Assembly (NCBI GenBank): GCA_013112575.1
Contig: JABFGG010000001.1
Location: 186,001 to 250,000 of the forward strand
Source of the DNA: Chloroflexota bacterium
Lineage (GTDB): Bacteria; Chloroflexota; Anaerolineae; Anaerolineales; UBA11579
Direction: 5' to 3'
Length of the DNA stretch: 64,000 bases
In this document: piece by piece, positions 25,137 to 34,721 of the stretch
Position numbering within the stretch: the first letter of the stretch is position 1
Layout of the letters: the number at the start of each line of letters is the position of its first letter
Notes under the pieces: generated by a model
Told to the model about the DNA's origin: nothing
The model's input: only the letters and a program-made list of their open reading frames with translations
Databases searched by the model: none
Program-made: the position numbers and the translations under genes

Positions 25137-25220
25137 TGCCGGAGGTGGGAATCGAACCCACAAGTCCTTACGGACACGCGAGTTTGAGTCGCGCGCGTCT
25201 GCCAGTTCCGCCACTCCGGC
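25137..25220 (-). tRNA. tRNA-Leu(CAA)
   Basis: 84 nt with complete cloverleaf. The acceptor stem GCCGGAG pairs with CTCCGGC and the discriminator is A. The anticodon stem CGCGA/TCGCG frames the loop CTCAAAC, so the anticodon is CAA, reading UUG. The long variable arm is typical of leucine tRNAs and the T arm contains GTGGGTTCGATTCCCAC. CCA is not encoded. Confidence 0.95.
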
Positions 25221-25302
25221 GTGGATGCAAAGTATAATCCAACCTTCGTTTGCTGGTCAACTGCTAGTACGCAAACGAGAACCTGACGAGATAAGGATAA
25301 AT

Positions 25303-26547
25303 ATGCAAAGTACAGCCGCCAAACGCATCATTTGGACATTGTTCGCGGCGCAAAGCCTGGTGTCGGCGGGGGTGATTGCCGGGGCCACCGTCCTGAGCAT
25401 TATCGCCGTCGACCTGACGGGCAATGATGCAAACGCGGGTGTCCCATCGGCAGTTATGCAACTGGCGGCTGCCCCGGCAGCCTATGGCTTTGGCTTGTTG
25501 TGGGATCGTATTGGACGCCGTAACGGTATGACCTTGGGTTTGCTCCTTGGCGTAGCGGGGGGCGTTGTGGCCGTTTGGGCTGTAGAAGGTGTATCGTTCT
25601 TCCTGTTGCTCCTCAGCGTTGCGGGTCTGGGCTTCATGCGTTCGGCACTGCAACTCAGCCGCTTCATTGCCGCTGAAGTGTCCGAGCCCAGCCGGCGCGG
25701 TGCGGCTATCTCTACCGTGGTTTTAGGCGGCACGGTGGGTGCTATCCTGGGTCCTTTGGTGGTGGCTCCCAGCAGCCAATTAGCCCTGGCACTGGGCATG
25801 AATGAATTGACCGGGCCCTACCTGGCCGCTTTAGCACTTTTCGCCCTCACTACGATCGTTGTGTGGCTGGGGCTGAACCCCGATCCGATGGAGCTTAGCA
25901 AAGAGATCGAAGCGCAATTCCCGGAGGAGCAAACGGGTGATGGCAAGATTCGCAGTACCCGCCAGTTATTAGCTTTGCCCGGCGTATACGTGGCCATCAC
26001 AACCATGGTGATCGCTCAGATGGTGATGGTCATGGTGATGGGGATCACGTCGCTGCATATGGCTCATTTAGAAATGACCCTGGGAAGTATCTCGGTGGTC
26101 TTTTCAGGACATACCCTGGGGATGTTCGCTCCCTCGATCTTCTCCGGTCGCCTGGCTGACCGTTGGGGACGCGCCCCGATGATCATTACAGGAGCAGTGA
26201 TCCTGCTGGCTTCCTTTGTGCTGGCCCCGTTATATCCAAGCGTGCCCCCCCTGGTTGTAGCGCTCTTCTTGCTGGGTCTGGGTTGGAACTTCTGCTTTGT
26301 CGCCGGATCGGCCTTATTGGCTGACCAGTTGCGTACGGCTGAACGCTCCAGCATGCAGGGTACTAACGATCTTTTGATCGCCCTGGTAACCGCGGGTGGC
26401 AGCTTTGCCAGCGGGCCTATCTTCGCCAGCGCAGGATACGGGGTGCTCAACCTCAGCGGTGGTGTACTGACCCTGATGATGTTGGGGCTAGTGTTGTGGT
26501 GGTACGCTAATTCCCGCCAGATGCAAACTGCGGCGGTTAATCAATAA
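25303..26547 (+). CDS. MFS transporter
   Basis: 414 residues from ATG 25303 (AAGGA five nt upstream); the longer frame upstream overlaps the tRNA antisense and is rejected. Twelve hydrophobic segments with the motif YGFGLLWDRIGRRNGMTLG after helix 2 and FSGRLADRWGRAPMI in the second half. Ends nine nt before the YchF gene, so the two are co-transcribed. Substrate unknown. Confidence 0.85.
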   Translation: MQSTAAKRIIWTLFAAQSLVSAGVIAGATVLSIIAVDLTGNDANAGVPSAVMQLAAAPAAYGFGLLWDRIGRRNGMTLGLLLGVAGGVVAVWAVEGVSFFLLLLSVAGLGFMRSALQLSRFIAAEVSEPSRRGAAISTVVLGGTVGAILGPLVVAPSSQLALALGMNELTGPYLAALALFALTTIVVWLGLNPDPMELSKEIEAQFPEEQTGDGKIRSTRQLLALPGVYVAITTMVIAQMVMVMVMGITSLHMAHLEMTLGSISVVFSGHTLGMFAPSIFSGRLADRWGRAPMIITGAVILLASFVLAPLYPSVPPLVVALFLLGLGWNFCFVAGSALLADQLRTAERSSMQGTNDLLIALVTAGGSFASGPIFASAGYGVLNLSGGVLTLMMLGLVLWWYANSRQMQTAAVNQ

Positions 26548-26556
26548 TAAGGAACT

Positions 26557-27624
26557 ATGAAACTAGGCATTATCGGCCTGCCACAGGCAGGCAAAACTAC
26601 CCTGTACAACGCGCTCACCGGCGGGAACCAACCCACCACGATGAGCGCCGGACGAATCGAAGTCAACACTGCCGTTGTGGATGTACCCGACCCCCGCGTT
26701 GACCGGCTTTCCGAGATATATAAACCCAAGAAAACGACCTATGCCAAAGTCACCTATGCGGACATCGCCGGACTGGAAGGCAAAGCGGCTTCCGGCGGCC
26801 TCTCCGGTCAACTGATCAATGAACTGGCCGCGATGGAAGGTTTTTTGCACGTGGTGCGCTGCTTTGAAGACGATAACGTGCCACATGTTGCAGAGAGCCT
26901 CGACCCGGCGCGCGACATCAGCAGCATGGATGCCGAACTGTTGCTCAATGACCTGATCATTGTGGAGCGTAAACTGGAACGGCTGGCCGAAGAGCGCGGC
27001 AAGGGCGGGCGTTCCAAGGATGACATCGAACGTGAACGGGTTTTGTTCGAGCGTTTGCAGGCGCACCTGTCTGAAGACCAGCCATTGCGCACCATGCAAG
27101 TCACAGCCGATGAACGCAAGGCTGTATCCATGTATGGTTTCCTGACACTCAAGCCCGTGCTGGTAGTGCTCAATCTGGGTGAAGGTCAGGCCGAACCGGA
27201 TGTCTCGGCGGTCACACCGCATGCCGACTCGGTGGGTGTGCAGGGCGCGCTGGAGATGGAGATCGCCCAACTGCCGCCCGACGAAGCGGCTGTCTTCCTG
27301 GAAGAATATGGCATCGAAGAGCCCAGCCTGCACCGTATGATCCGGCTGTCTTACGACCTGATGGGGTTGCAATCCTTCTTCACTGTAGGCGAGGATGAAG
27401 TGCGGGCCTGGACAGTGCGCAGCGGGGCCACAGCCCCTGAAGCGGCGGGCATCATCCACACCGATTTGCAGAAAGGCTTCATCCGCGCCGAGATCGTGCC
27501 GTTTGATGTGCTAGACGAACTGGGGAGCTTCGCTGGGGCACGCGATGCCGGTAAACTACGGGTGGAAGGCAAGGACTACATCGTGCAAGAAGGGGAGATT
27601 ATGCACGTGCGGTTTAATGTGTAG
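26557..27624 (+). CDS. ychF: YchF/OLA1-type ATPase (Obg-like GTPase family)
   Basis: 355 residues, near the family length. P-loop GLPQAGKT (7-14), the Gln-rich switch region and the NxxE base-recognition motif (VLNLGEG) in place of the GTPase NKxD, which is the YchF hallmark of ATP preference. The C-terminal TGS domain is HTDLQKGFIRAEIVPFDVLDELG...YIVQEGEIMHVRFNV. YchF proteins bind ribosomes and tune stress and translation responses. AAGGA precedes the start; it follows the MFS gene directly. Confidence 0.92.
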   Translation: MKLGIIGLPQAGKTTLYNALTGGNQPTTMSAGRIEVNTAVVDVPDPRVDRLSEIYKPKKTTYAKVTYADIAGLEGKAASGGLSGQLINELAAMEGFLHVVRCFEDDNVPHVAESLDPARDISSMDAELLLNDLIIVERKLERLAEERGKGGRSKDDIERERVLFERLQAHLSEDQPLRTMQVTADERKAVSMYGFLTLKPVLVVLNLGEGQAEPDVSAVTPHADSVGVQGALEMEIAQLPPDEAAVFLEEYGIEEPSLHRMIRLSYDLMGLQSFFTVGEDEVRAWTVRSGATAPEAAGIIHTDLQKGFIRAEIVPFDVLDELGSFAGARDAGKLRVEGKDYIVQEGEIMHVRFNV

Positions 27625-27641
27625 AGAGAAATTGGAATACT

Positions 27642-27675
27642 AAAAGAAGCCCCCTGAAAAAAGGGGGCTTCTTTT
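27642..27675 (+). terminator. Intrinsic terminator after ychF
   Basis: AAAAGAAGCCCCCT and AGGGGGCTTCTTTT form a perfect 14-bp stem around a 6-nt loop, with A and T tracts, so it can work in both directions with the converging gene. Confidence 0.9.
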
Positions 27676-27697
27676 ATGAAACAAATCCTTGTAGTGA

Positions 27698-28381
27698 TCA
27701 GCTATTGCCCCCATATATTGCCTGCATATCAGGCTTCTCAACCGTAAACCAATGCACCCAGATGTAAGCATGGTTGAAGGCCGCGGCCAGTAAAGCCGCC
27801 GGCGAAGCAAATATTACTCCCCAAAACCATAATATGAAAAAACCTACACTGTACATGGCATTATCTACGTATCGATAAATACCGCGTTTTTCCAACGCTA
27901 AGCCTTTGTACTCCTCGGGATAAAAGTGGTCACGCCCTGCAGCAGTATCCATCCCAAAATAATGGACAACAGAATACATCATCCAGGCAAATCCGGCAAA
28001 CAAAATGATTCCAATGCCAATACGCCAGCCCAGACCTAAGCTAAGCTGTTCGCGGTTCGCCACAGATAGCAAGATGATTGAAACCGGTCTGGCGGCCAGC
28101 ATTGGAAAGAAGCCTGCACGAAAGAACTTGAAAGCCCTCTCTTTGCTACCCAGGCTTTTTGAAAGCCAATTCGTATGCAACTCGCCTCGCCAAAAGATGA
28201 CTGCATAAATCTGATGAATGACCGGAACTGCAATGGCCAGCCAAAACCAAAAACTGGTTCCAACACCCCACAATACCCCGGCTTGTGCTTGCGGCAAAAA
28301 TTCCCAGCCATACCAAATAGCGAATAGCAATACGACCAAACTCAGTAGATGCCAGCCCTGTTTGTGCATCATTTTTTTCAT
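27698..28381 (-). CDS. Membrane methyltransferase, PEMT/ICMT-like
   Basis: 227 residues from ATG 28381, placed by AGGAGG six nt upstream; an earlier ATG at 28405 has no ribosome site. Six or so hydrophobic segments end in FNHAYIWVHWFTVEKPDMQAIYG, close to the C-terminal cofactor-binding pattern of phospholipid N-methyltransferases and isoprenylcysteine methyltransferases. It may methylate a lipid. The two selenoprotein-operon genes lie upstream in the same direction. Confidence 0.7.
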   Translation of the reverse strand: MKKMMHKQGWHLLSLVVLLFAIWYGWEFLPQAQAGVLWGVGTSFWFWLAIAVPVIHQIYAVIFWRGELHTNWLSKSLGSKERAFKFFRAGFFPMLAARPVSIILLSVANREQLSLGLGWRIGIGIILFAGFAWMMYSVVHYFGMDTAAGRDHFYPEEYKGLALEKRGIYRYVDNAMYSVGFFILWFWGVIFASPAALLAAAFNHAYIWVHWFTVEKPDMQAIYGGNS

Positions 28382-28433
28382 CAGTGTCCTCCTTGCCTCA
28401 GCCATATGCCGGCCTATAACCGGTGAGGCTGTT

Positions 28434-29006
28434 CTATCCTAAGCGATAGTCTACTGCTTTCATCACGCGCGAAATGCCCTTCAAGGCACGATCCGGTGGG
28501 ATGTCGAAATCAAAAGCATCGGCCAGGCGATTGATGATCGAGAACAGGAAACAGACGAAGACAGCTTCTTCCGCCGCGGCCCGGCTTACTCCCGCATCGA
28601 TCAGGGGGCTAAGGTCAGGGGCATCCATTGACTCGGGATGCAAGGTCAGCTTCTCAAGAAAACCTAGCGTGGCGCGCATTTTCTCTGAGATGGGTGCTGT
28701 CCTATAATCCTGCAGGATTTGCTCAACAAGTTCTTCGCCTAAATCTAATGACGCGACCGCGCCATGGGTCATCGTTCAATACACACAATGATTGACCGAG
28801 GAGACGAAGGCAGCGAAGAGTTCCAATTCCCCTTTGCTCCAGTTGTCCGTACCGTGCAACCCCTGGCGCAGGGCGGCGTTGTAGAAGCGGCCAAAGAACT
28901 TGGGTCTATAACGCATGACAACTGGCGGACCGGGCATAAAGCCGGCAGCTTTCTTGGCCGTGCGGAAGGGTAAGGCGGCGCGTTGTTCCAGAATTGCAGG
29001 TCTCAT
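28434..29006 (-). CDS. AhpD-like / peroxidase-related selenoprotein
   Basis: 190 residues when the in-frame TGA at 28776-28778 (codon 77) is read as selenocysteine. The N-terminal half ends GELELFAAFVSSVNHCVY, then the TGA, then TMTHGAVASLDLGEEL. Together this is the AhpD catalytic motif C-x-x-C-x3-H with Sec in the second Cys position: C74-V-Y-U77-T-M-T-H81. The downstream part (PISEKMRATLGFLEKLTLHPESMDAPDLSPLIDAGVSRAAAEEAVFVCFLFSIINRLADAFDF) fits the peroxidase-related CMD family end to end, so this is one gene and not two. A SECIS-like hairpin starts 11 nt after the TGA. The start overlaps the upstream gene by ATGA. Likely role: thiol peroxidase in a TetR-controlled operon. Confidence 0.87.
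28749..28764 (-). promoter_or_regulatory. SECIS-like hairpin of the second selenoprotein
   Basis: On the mRNA strand TGGCGC-GGTC-GCGTCA forms a six-bp stem with one G-U pair and a GGUC apical loop, beginning 11 nt after the UGA. The GGUC loop equals the core of the E. coli formate dehydrogenase SECIS loop as I remember it. The spacing is identical to that of the first selenoprotein of this window. Confidence 0.8.
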
Positions 29007-29350
29007 TTTGACAGTCCTTTTACCAGTTCAAAGCCGCGTTCCAGGCGAGCCAAACTGCTGCCCAGCGCGGCACTGATGGTGATTTCAAATATCTCTTCAT
29101 CGGAATAACCGGCAGTGGTCAGGGCTTGTATGTCCTCATCGCTGATCTCATGCGGGCGCTCGGATAGTTTTATTACGAAGCTTTCAAGGTCAGTGGGCAG
29201 CTCTGCTGGGTCACGCTGCGCGCCGTCCATAGTTGCAGCATATGCCTCAAGCGAGTGGCGCAATTCGCTGCCGGTTTCTGCCGGGCTGTTCAAGACGGCT
29301 TCAATAAGTTTCTGAACAGCTTCAGGATGATCTGTATTTGTTGCTTGCAT
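29003..29350 (-). CDS. Carboxymuconolactone decarboxylase-like protein without redox cysteines
   Basis: 115 residues. The helical pattern and the end of the chain (ALTTAGYSDEEIFEITISAALGSSLARLERGFELVKGL) match CMD/AhpD-type proteins, but there is no CxxC or Cys at all in the predicted domain. It may be a partner subunit of the selenoprotein encoded directly downstream, with which it overlaps by four nt (ATGA). The TetR gene is 12 nt upstream, so all three form one operon. Confidence 0.7.
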   Translation of the reverse strand: MQATNTDHPEAVQKLIEAVLNSPAETGSELRHSLEAYAATMDGAQRDPAELPTDLESFVIKLSERPHEISDEDIQALTTAGYSDEEIFEITISAALGSSLARLERGFELVKGLSK

Positions 29351-29361
29351 GGGTTTTCCTT

Positions 29362-30006
29362 TTAAGGAGTGATGGCTTTCATGTACTCATTTACCAAGGC
29401 TTCAATCCGCTCCGGGGCTGGTTTGCGTGGCTTGCCACTGATCAATAAACCATCCATCACCAGGGTAATGATCATCGGGCCGACCAGCATACGGGTAGAG
29501 GCCTCGATATCGTCAATGACAACAACACCCTGTTGGCGCGCCTGCTCCAGGATGGCAGCGACGGTTTGCATGCCGCGGGTAGGCACAGAAGAACTGAAGA
29601 TGTCACCAAGCCGGGGGAACGAAGGTGTTTCGGCGATGACCACACGGATCAAATTGACGTAATCGGGGCGCAGCATGGCTGCCCCGATGTTCTGGACCAG
29701 CTTCAACAACGTAATTCGCAACTCGGCTTCGTTGCGAATGGTCACTTCACCGCGGATGGCAGGCAGCCAATCATCGGCAAAGTCATCCATCAAATTGTGT
29801 ACAACGGCGATAAAGAGGTCTTCTTTGCTGGCGAAGTAGTTGTAAAGGGTGGGTTTGGAAACTCCGGCTTCCAGGCGTATGGCTTCCATACTGGTGCGGG
29901 CGAAGCCGTTCTCCAGGAACAGCTTTTGGGCGGCGGTAAGCACCTGGGCGCGTTTTTCCCTGGCTCTGGGGCTGAGTAGTTCAACCTGTTCTGTACCGAT
30001 CGTCAT
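29362..30006 (-). CDS. TetR/AcrR-family regulator
   Basis: 214 residues. The N-terminal helix-turn-helix spans ~38-57 (TSMEAIRLEAGVSKPTLYNYFASKEDLF); the rest is a helical ligand domain (TetR_C-type, with LVGPMIITLVMDGLLI). It starts the operon with the CMD-like protein and the selenoprotein. A 22-nt inverted repeat lies 15 nt upstream of the start, so it probably represses its own operon and may sense an oxidant or hydrophobic ligand. Confidence 0.9.
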   Translation of the reverse strand: MTIGTEQVELLSPRAREKRAQVLTAAQKLFLENGFARTSMEAIRLEAGVSKPTLYNYFASKEDLFIAVVHNLMDDFADDWLPAIRGEVTIRNEAELRITLLKLVQNIGAAMLRPDYVNLIRVVIAETPSFPRLGDIFSSSVPTRGMQTVAAILEQARQQGVVVIDDIEASTRMLVGPMIITLVMDGLLISGKPRKPAPERIEALVNEYMKAITP

Positions 30007-30020
30007 GACTTCCCTCGAAT

Positions 30021-30042
30021 AACTAAACTATACGGTTTAGTT
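30021..30042. promoter_or_regulatory. TetR operator
   Basis: AACTAAAC and GTTTAGTT are perfect 8-nt arms around a 6-nt centre, directly upstream of the TetR start codon. The length and layout fit a TetR dimer site. Confidence 0.75.
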
Positions 30043-30105
30043 TATATTGAATCGAAGCTTTTGTCAAGGCGATCATATTGACCTGCCTGATTGGAAGCGC
30101 GATGA

Positions 30106-31529
<1,424 letters not shown>

Positions 31530-31543
31530 AATTTCTCTCGCTT

Positions 31544-31834
31544 TTAGTGATAGTCAGTGATCTCTACATTCGCAGGGCCTGCATCTGTCCATTGAAAACA
31601 AATCCTGTATTGCTGATTAATGCGGATGCTATGCTGGCCCTGGCGATCTTTGCTCAGCTTCTCCAAACGATTGCCGGGTGGGATGCGCAGTTCTTCTAAC
31701 TGAACGACGGCATCCAATTGGTCAAGCTTACGGGCTGCAATGGCCCATACAGAAGATGGGCAGGTTTTACGAGCTGCTTTGGAGTTGATGCCATTAAAAA
31801 TAGCTTCAGTGCCTGCATCTTTGAAGGTTTGGAT
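31544..31834 (-). CDS. higB: HigB/RelE-type toxin
   Basis: 96 residues from GTG 31834, which gives the family N-terminus VIQTFKDAGTEAIFNG; the longer ATG frame adds a hydrophobic stretch with no support. The fold of ParE/RelE toxins is visible in the RKLDQLDAVVQLEELRIPPGNRLEKLSKDRQGQHSIRINQQYRICFQW segment, where the arginines and the C-terminal EITDYH are typical of HigB. The toxin would cleave mRNA at ribosomes, and HigA neutralises it. The promoter overlaps an inverted repeat and the leader is minimal. Confidence 0.85.
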   Translation of the reverse strand: MQTFKDAGTEAIFNGINSKAARKTCPSSVWAIAARKLDQLDAVVQLEELRIPPGNRLEKLSKDRQGQHSIRINQQYRICFQWTDAGPANVEITDYH

Positions 31835-31846
31835 CACTATAGCATA

Positions 31847-31867
31847 ATAGCACGGAATGCATGCTAT
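31847..31867. promoter_or_regulatory. HigBA promoter/operator
   Basis: ATAGCA and TGCTAT are 9 nt apart, inside a minus-strand promoter with TTGCAA, a 17-nt spacer and TATTAT. The predicted start is within a few nt of the HigB GTG, which implies leaderless translation and repression by the HigBA complex. Confidence 0.6.
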
Positions 31868-31989
31868 TGCAAGGATGGTAATAATGCATTGCATCCTCTT
31901 ATTGAATATTCTGAAAGCGCCAGTGATTTTCGTTTATACTGTGCAGGCTTAGATGTTTATCTATCAAATTCGCTTTGGAGAAAATGCCA

Positions 31990-33771
31990 ATGACTGAAAC
32001 CATGGAAAGTTACCAAACTACGCGCTGGGACCTGGGCGATCTCTTCCCTGGCCATGATACCTCCGAGATGGAGCAGGGCATGGCCGAGTTGGAAGCGGCC
32101 GTAGCCGACTTTGAGGGCCTGCGTGACAAACTCTCAGCGGATATGGACCTGGAAGATTTCATTGAGATATTGCATACGCAGGAAAAGAACTCGCGCCTGG
32201 CCAACCGCATCGGCCAGTTCGCCGGGCTGTGGTACACCGAAGACACCCAGAACCAGGACGCGCTGACTTTCCAGGCCAAGATCCAGCAGTTCATGGCCGG
32301 GCTTCAGAACCGCACCATGTTCTTCAGCTTGTGGTGGAAGAGCCTGACGGACGAAGAGGCCGAACCGTTCCAGGCACGCAGTGGCGAGTTTGAATACTAC
32401 CTGCAGCAGATGCGCAACTTCAAGCCCTACACGTTGAGCGAGCCGGAAGAAAAGATCATCAATATCAAGGACGTGACCGGCGCTTCCGCATTACAAACCC
32501 TGTATAGCTCCATCACCAACCGCTACACTTTTACTGTTGAAATTGATGGCGAAGAAAAAGAAATGACACAGGGTGAGTTGCTGGGCAACGTCTTCTCACC
32601 CGATGCCGACTTGCGTGAACGTGCCTACCGAGAACTTTTCCGCGTCTACAGCGCCGACTCCACCATCATCGGCCAGATCTACCAGTCATTGGTGCGCGAT
32701 TGGCGTAATGAGAACGTGGACCTGCGCGGCTACAAAACCCCCATCGCCGTGCGTAACCTGGTCAACGACATACCCGACGAGGTTGTGCAAACCTTGATGG
32801 ACGTAAGCGAAAAGAACGCTTCGCTCTTCCAGCGCTTCTTCCAGCTCAAAGCCAAACTCCTTGGCCAGGACAAGCTGCGCCGCTTCGACATTTATGCCCC
32901 CGTGGCCGGCTCGGACAAGATATACGACTTCGATTACGCCGCCAAACTGACGTTGCAATCCTTCCGTGACTTTGAACCGCGCGTGGCTGACCTGGCCGAG
33001 CGCGTATTCAGCGAAGATCACATCGATAGCGAAATTCGTAAGGGCAAGCAGAGCGGCGCCTTCTGCTCCTCCGGTGATCCTGATGTGACGCCTTACGTGT
33101 TGATGAATTATGAAGGCAAAGCACGCGACATCTCCACACTGGCACACGAGCTGGGCCATGCTATCCACGCTATGTTGGCCGAGAAGCACAACGTTTTTAA
33201 TTTCCACTCCTCGCTGCCCCTGGCTGAAACGGCCAGCACTTTTGCCGAGATGCTGTTGATCGATCGTTTCCTGGAAGAAGAGAAGGATGAAGACGTGCGT
33301 CGCGACGTGCTTTTTGGGCAGGTGAGCGATGCATACGCCACCATCGGTCGTCAAATCTTTTTTGCCATGTTCGAGCGCGATGCGCACGAAGCCATCCAGA
33401 ATGGGGCGGCAACCGATGAGGTCGCCGATATTTATTTCAATAACCTCAAGATCCAGTTCGGTGACTCGCTGGAATTGGATGAGGTCTTCAAGTGGGAGTG
33501 GCTGTACGTCTCGCACTTCTACCAGGTGCCTTTCTACGTATACGCTTATTCCTTTGGGCAATTACTGGTGTTGGCTTTGTACAAACAGTACAAGCAAGAA
33601 GGCGATCCTTTCAAAGCGCGCTACATCGAATTGCTTTCGGCGGGTGGCAGTATGTCCCCGGAAGATATCCTCTCTAAAGCTGGCGTAGACATGCGCAGTG
33701 CTGATTTCTGGCAGGGTGGTTTTGATGTGCTGGTTGAGATGATCACCGAGTTGGAGGAGCTGACGAGTTAG
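31990..33771 (+). CDS. M3-family oligoendopeptidase F-like
   Basis: 593 residues from ATG 31990 (nine nt after GGAG; ATG 31984 is also possible). Zinc site HELGH at 386-390 in TLAHELGHAIHAMLAEKHNVFNFHSSLPLAETASTFAEM, with the downstream Glu of the ETASTFAE segment as third ligand. Cytoplasmic enzymes of this family degrade short peptides. Full length with a normal N-terminus. It is transcribed away from the HigBA pair. Confidence 0.92.
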   Translation: MTETMESYQTTRWDLGDLFPGHDTSEMEQGMAELEAAVADFEGLRDKLSADMDLEDFIEILHTQEKNSRLANRIGQFAGLWYTEDTQNQDALTFQAKIQQFMAGLQNRTMFFSLWWKSLTDEEAEPFQARSGEFEYYLQQMRNFKPYTLSEPEEKIINIKDVTGASALQTLYSSITNRYTFTVEIDGEEKEMTQGELLGNVFSPDADLRERAYRELFRVYSADSTIIGQIYQSLVRDWRNENVDLRGYKTPIAVRNLVNDIPDEVVQTLMDVSEKNASLFQRFFQLKAKLLGQDKLRRFDIYAPVAGSDKIYDFDYAAKLTLQSFRDFEPRVADLAERVFSEDHIDSEIRKGKQSGAFCSSGDPDVTPYVLMNYEGKARDISTLAHELGHAIHAMLAEKHNVFNFHSSLPLAETASTFAEMLLIDRFLEEEKDEDVRRDVLFGQVSDAYATIGRQIFFAMFERDAHEAIQNGAATDEVADIYFNNLKIQFGDSLELDEVFKWEWLYVSHFYQVPFYVYAYSFGQLLVLALYKQYKQEGDPFKARYIELLSAGGSMSPEDILSKAGVDMRSADFWQGGFDVLVEMITELEELTS

Positions 33772-33800
33772 TCTCTTCCCCGATAATCAAAGAATCGATT

Positions 33801-33834
33801 GAGGGCGCAGGCTCAAGCCTGGCCTTGCGCCCTC
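33801..33834. terminator. Complex hairpin between convergent genes
   Basis: GAGGGCGCA (33801-33809) pairs with TGCGCCCTC (33826-33834); a second stem CAGGCT/AGCCTG sits inside. No T tract follows, but it lies between convergent genes and probably ends both transcripts. Confidence 0.55.
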
Positions 33835-33857
33835 ATAACGTGCTGGCCGGAAATAGA

Positions 33858-34634
33858 TTACTTCTTCCAATACAAAGGATTTTCATCCGGCCACTTTGAC
33901 CAATGGGTGTTTGTTTCATCTTGACTGCAAAAATAATCCCCTGGCCTGTTTTCACTTATCGCTGAAGCTAAACGAACGAGGCTAGGGCTATCACTAGGGA
34001 TATCCATATCTCCCAACCCAGGATTTTCCCAATCCCATACCTTTAGAAACTTGCTTAGCTTCTCTTTCCCTATAAGTAACAATAGTTTATCCTCAGGAAA
34101 AAACAACTCATCTTCGCTTAGTGACTCACTAAGCATCCGCACTACAGCTTTCGTTTCTCGGATGCATTGCTCATCCTTTTCTATTGGTACCTGGATATTC
34201 TTATTTAGATAATCCTCAAGGGAATAACTAAATCTTTTTGTGGTTCCGTTTACCGATAAGGCAAAATCGTGTAGATCGGGACACCAGGATTCATTGCTAT
34301 CTATTGTGATTCTGACTTCCTCAGGGATATGAATACCACCGATCAACTTCCTATAATCTTCAGTGGCACCCTGCATAATATTTTCATCGAAAAACCCCGG
34401 GGATTTAAGTTTGTTTCCAAAAGCATAAATAAGATTTGTGAAATTATCAATTCCGTATAGAAATATAATCAGTTCAATCAGAACCAACCACTCATTATTG
34501 GATCGATATACAAGCATTCTTGCTTTTCCAAATATGTGGTTTGAGTTTGATCCCATATGAGGGAATTTCCCATATCTTGTCGCATTATCCCATTGCTTTA
34601 GTATATTCTTTTGCATGTTGGAGAAAAGGTTCAT
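33858..34634 (-). CDS. Hypothetical protein, DUF7003-like
   Basis: 258 residues from ATG 34634; the frame runs 39 nt further upstream into a palindromic repeat, so that extension is rejected. The start of the chain (ILKQWDNATRYGKFPHMGSNSNHIFGKARMLVYRSNNEWLVLIELIIF) resembles DUF7003-type proteins as I recall them. The middle has a conserved-looking WCPDLHDFALSVNGTTKRFSYSLEDYL and the C-terminus ends in Trp-rich WSKWPDENPLYWKK. Low-GC composition and the repeat beside it hint at transfer. No catalytic motif is seen. Confidence 0.55.
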   Translation of the reverse strand: MNLFSNMQKNILKQWDNATRYGKFPHMGSNSNHIFGKARMLVYRSNNEWLVLIELIIFLYGIDNFTNLIYAFGNKLKSPGFFDENIMQGATEDYRKLIGGIHIPEEVRITIDSNESWCPDLHDFALSVNGTTKRFSYSLEDYLNKNIQVPIEKDEQCIRETKAVVRMLSESLSEDELFFPEDKLLLLIGKEKLSKFLKVWDWENPGLGDMDIPSDSPSLVRLASAISENRPGDYFCSQDETNTHWSKWPDENPLYWKK

Positions 34635-34645
34635 ACTTAAAACCC

Positions 34646-34690
34646 TAGGGGCGACCGGCTGCCTTGTTAGCATAATGGTGGTCGCCCCTA
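34646..34690. repeat. Palindromic interspersed repeat, TAGGGGCGACC type
   Basis: TAGGGGCGACC (34646-34656) and GGTCGCCCCTA (34680-34690) are perfect 11-nt arms around a 23-nt centre. It lies upstream of the DUF7003-like gene and is the clearest copy of this family. Confidence 0.7.
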
Positions 34691-34721
34691 CGCGGGAGAG
34701 GGAGTTGATTGCTAAATTTGG

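Noticed and set aside
25083-25214. N-terminal extension of the ACT-domain gene through the tRNA
   Set aside because: The added residues are the translated tRNA-Leu and its terminator. The ATG at 25082 gives the proper N-terminus.
25039-25302. N-terminal extension of the MFS gene at 25303
   Set aside because: It runs antisense to the tRNA and the ACT gene start. The membrane protein begins at 25303 with AAGGA before it.
26563-27459. Minus-strand frame of 298 codons opposite ychF
   Set aside because: Covered by a strong YchF family gene on the plus strand; no family features of its own.
32686-33561. Minus-strand frame of 291 codons opposite the M3 peptidase gene
   Set aside because: The M3 peptidase frame has a clear zinc site and length. 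The opposite frame is a codon-bias shadow.
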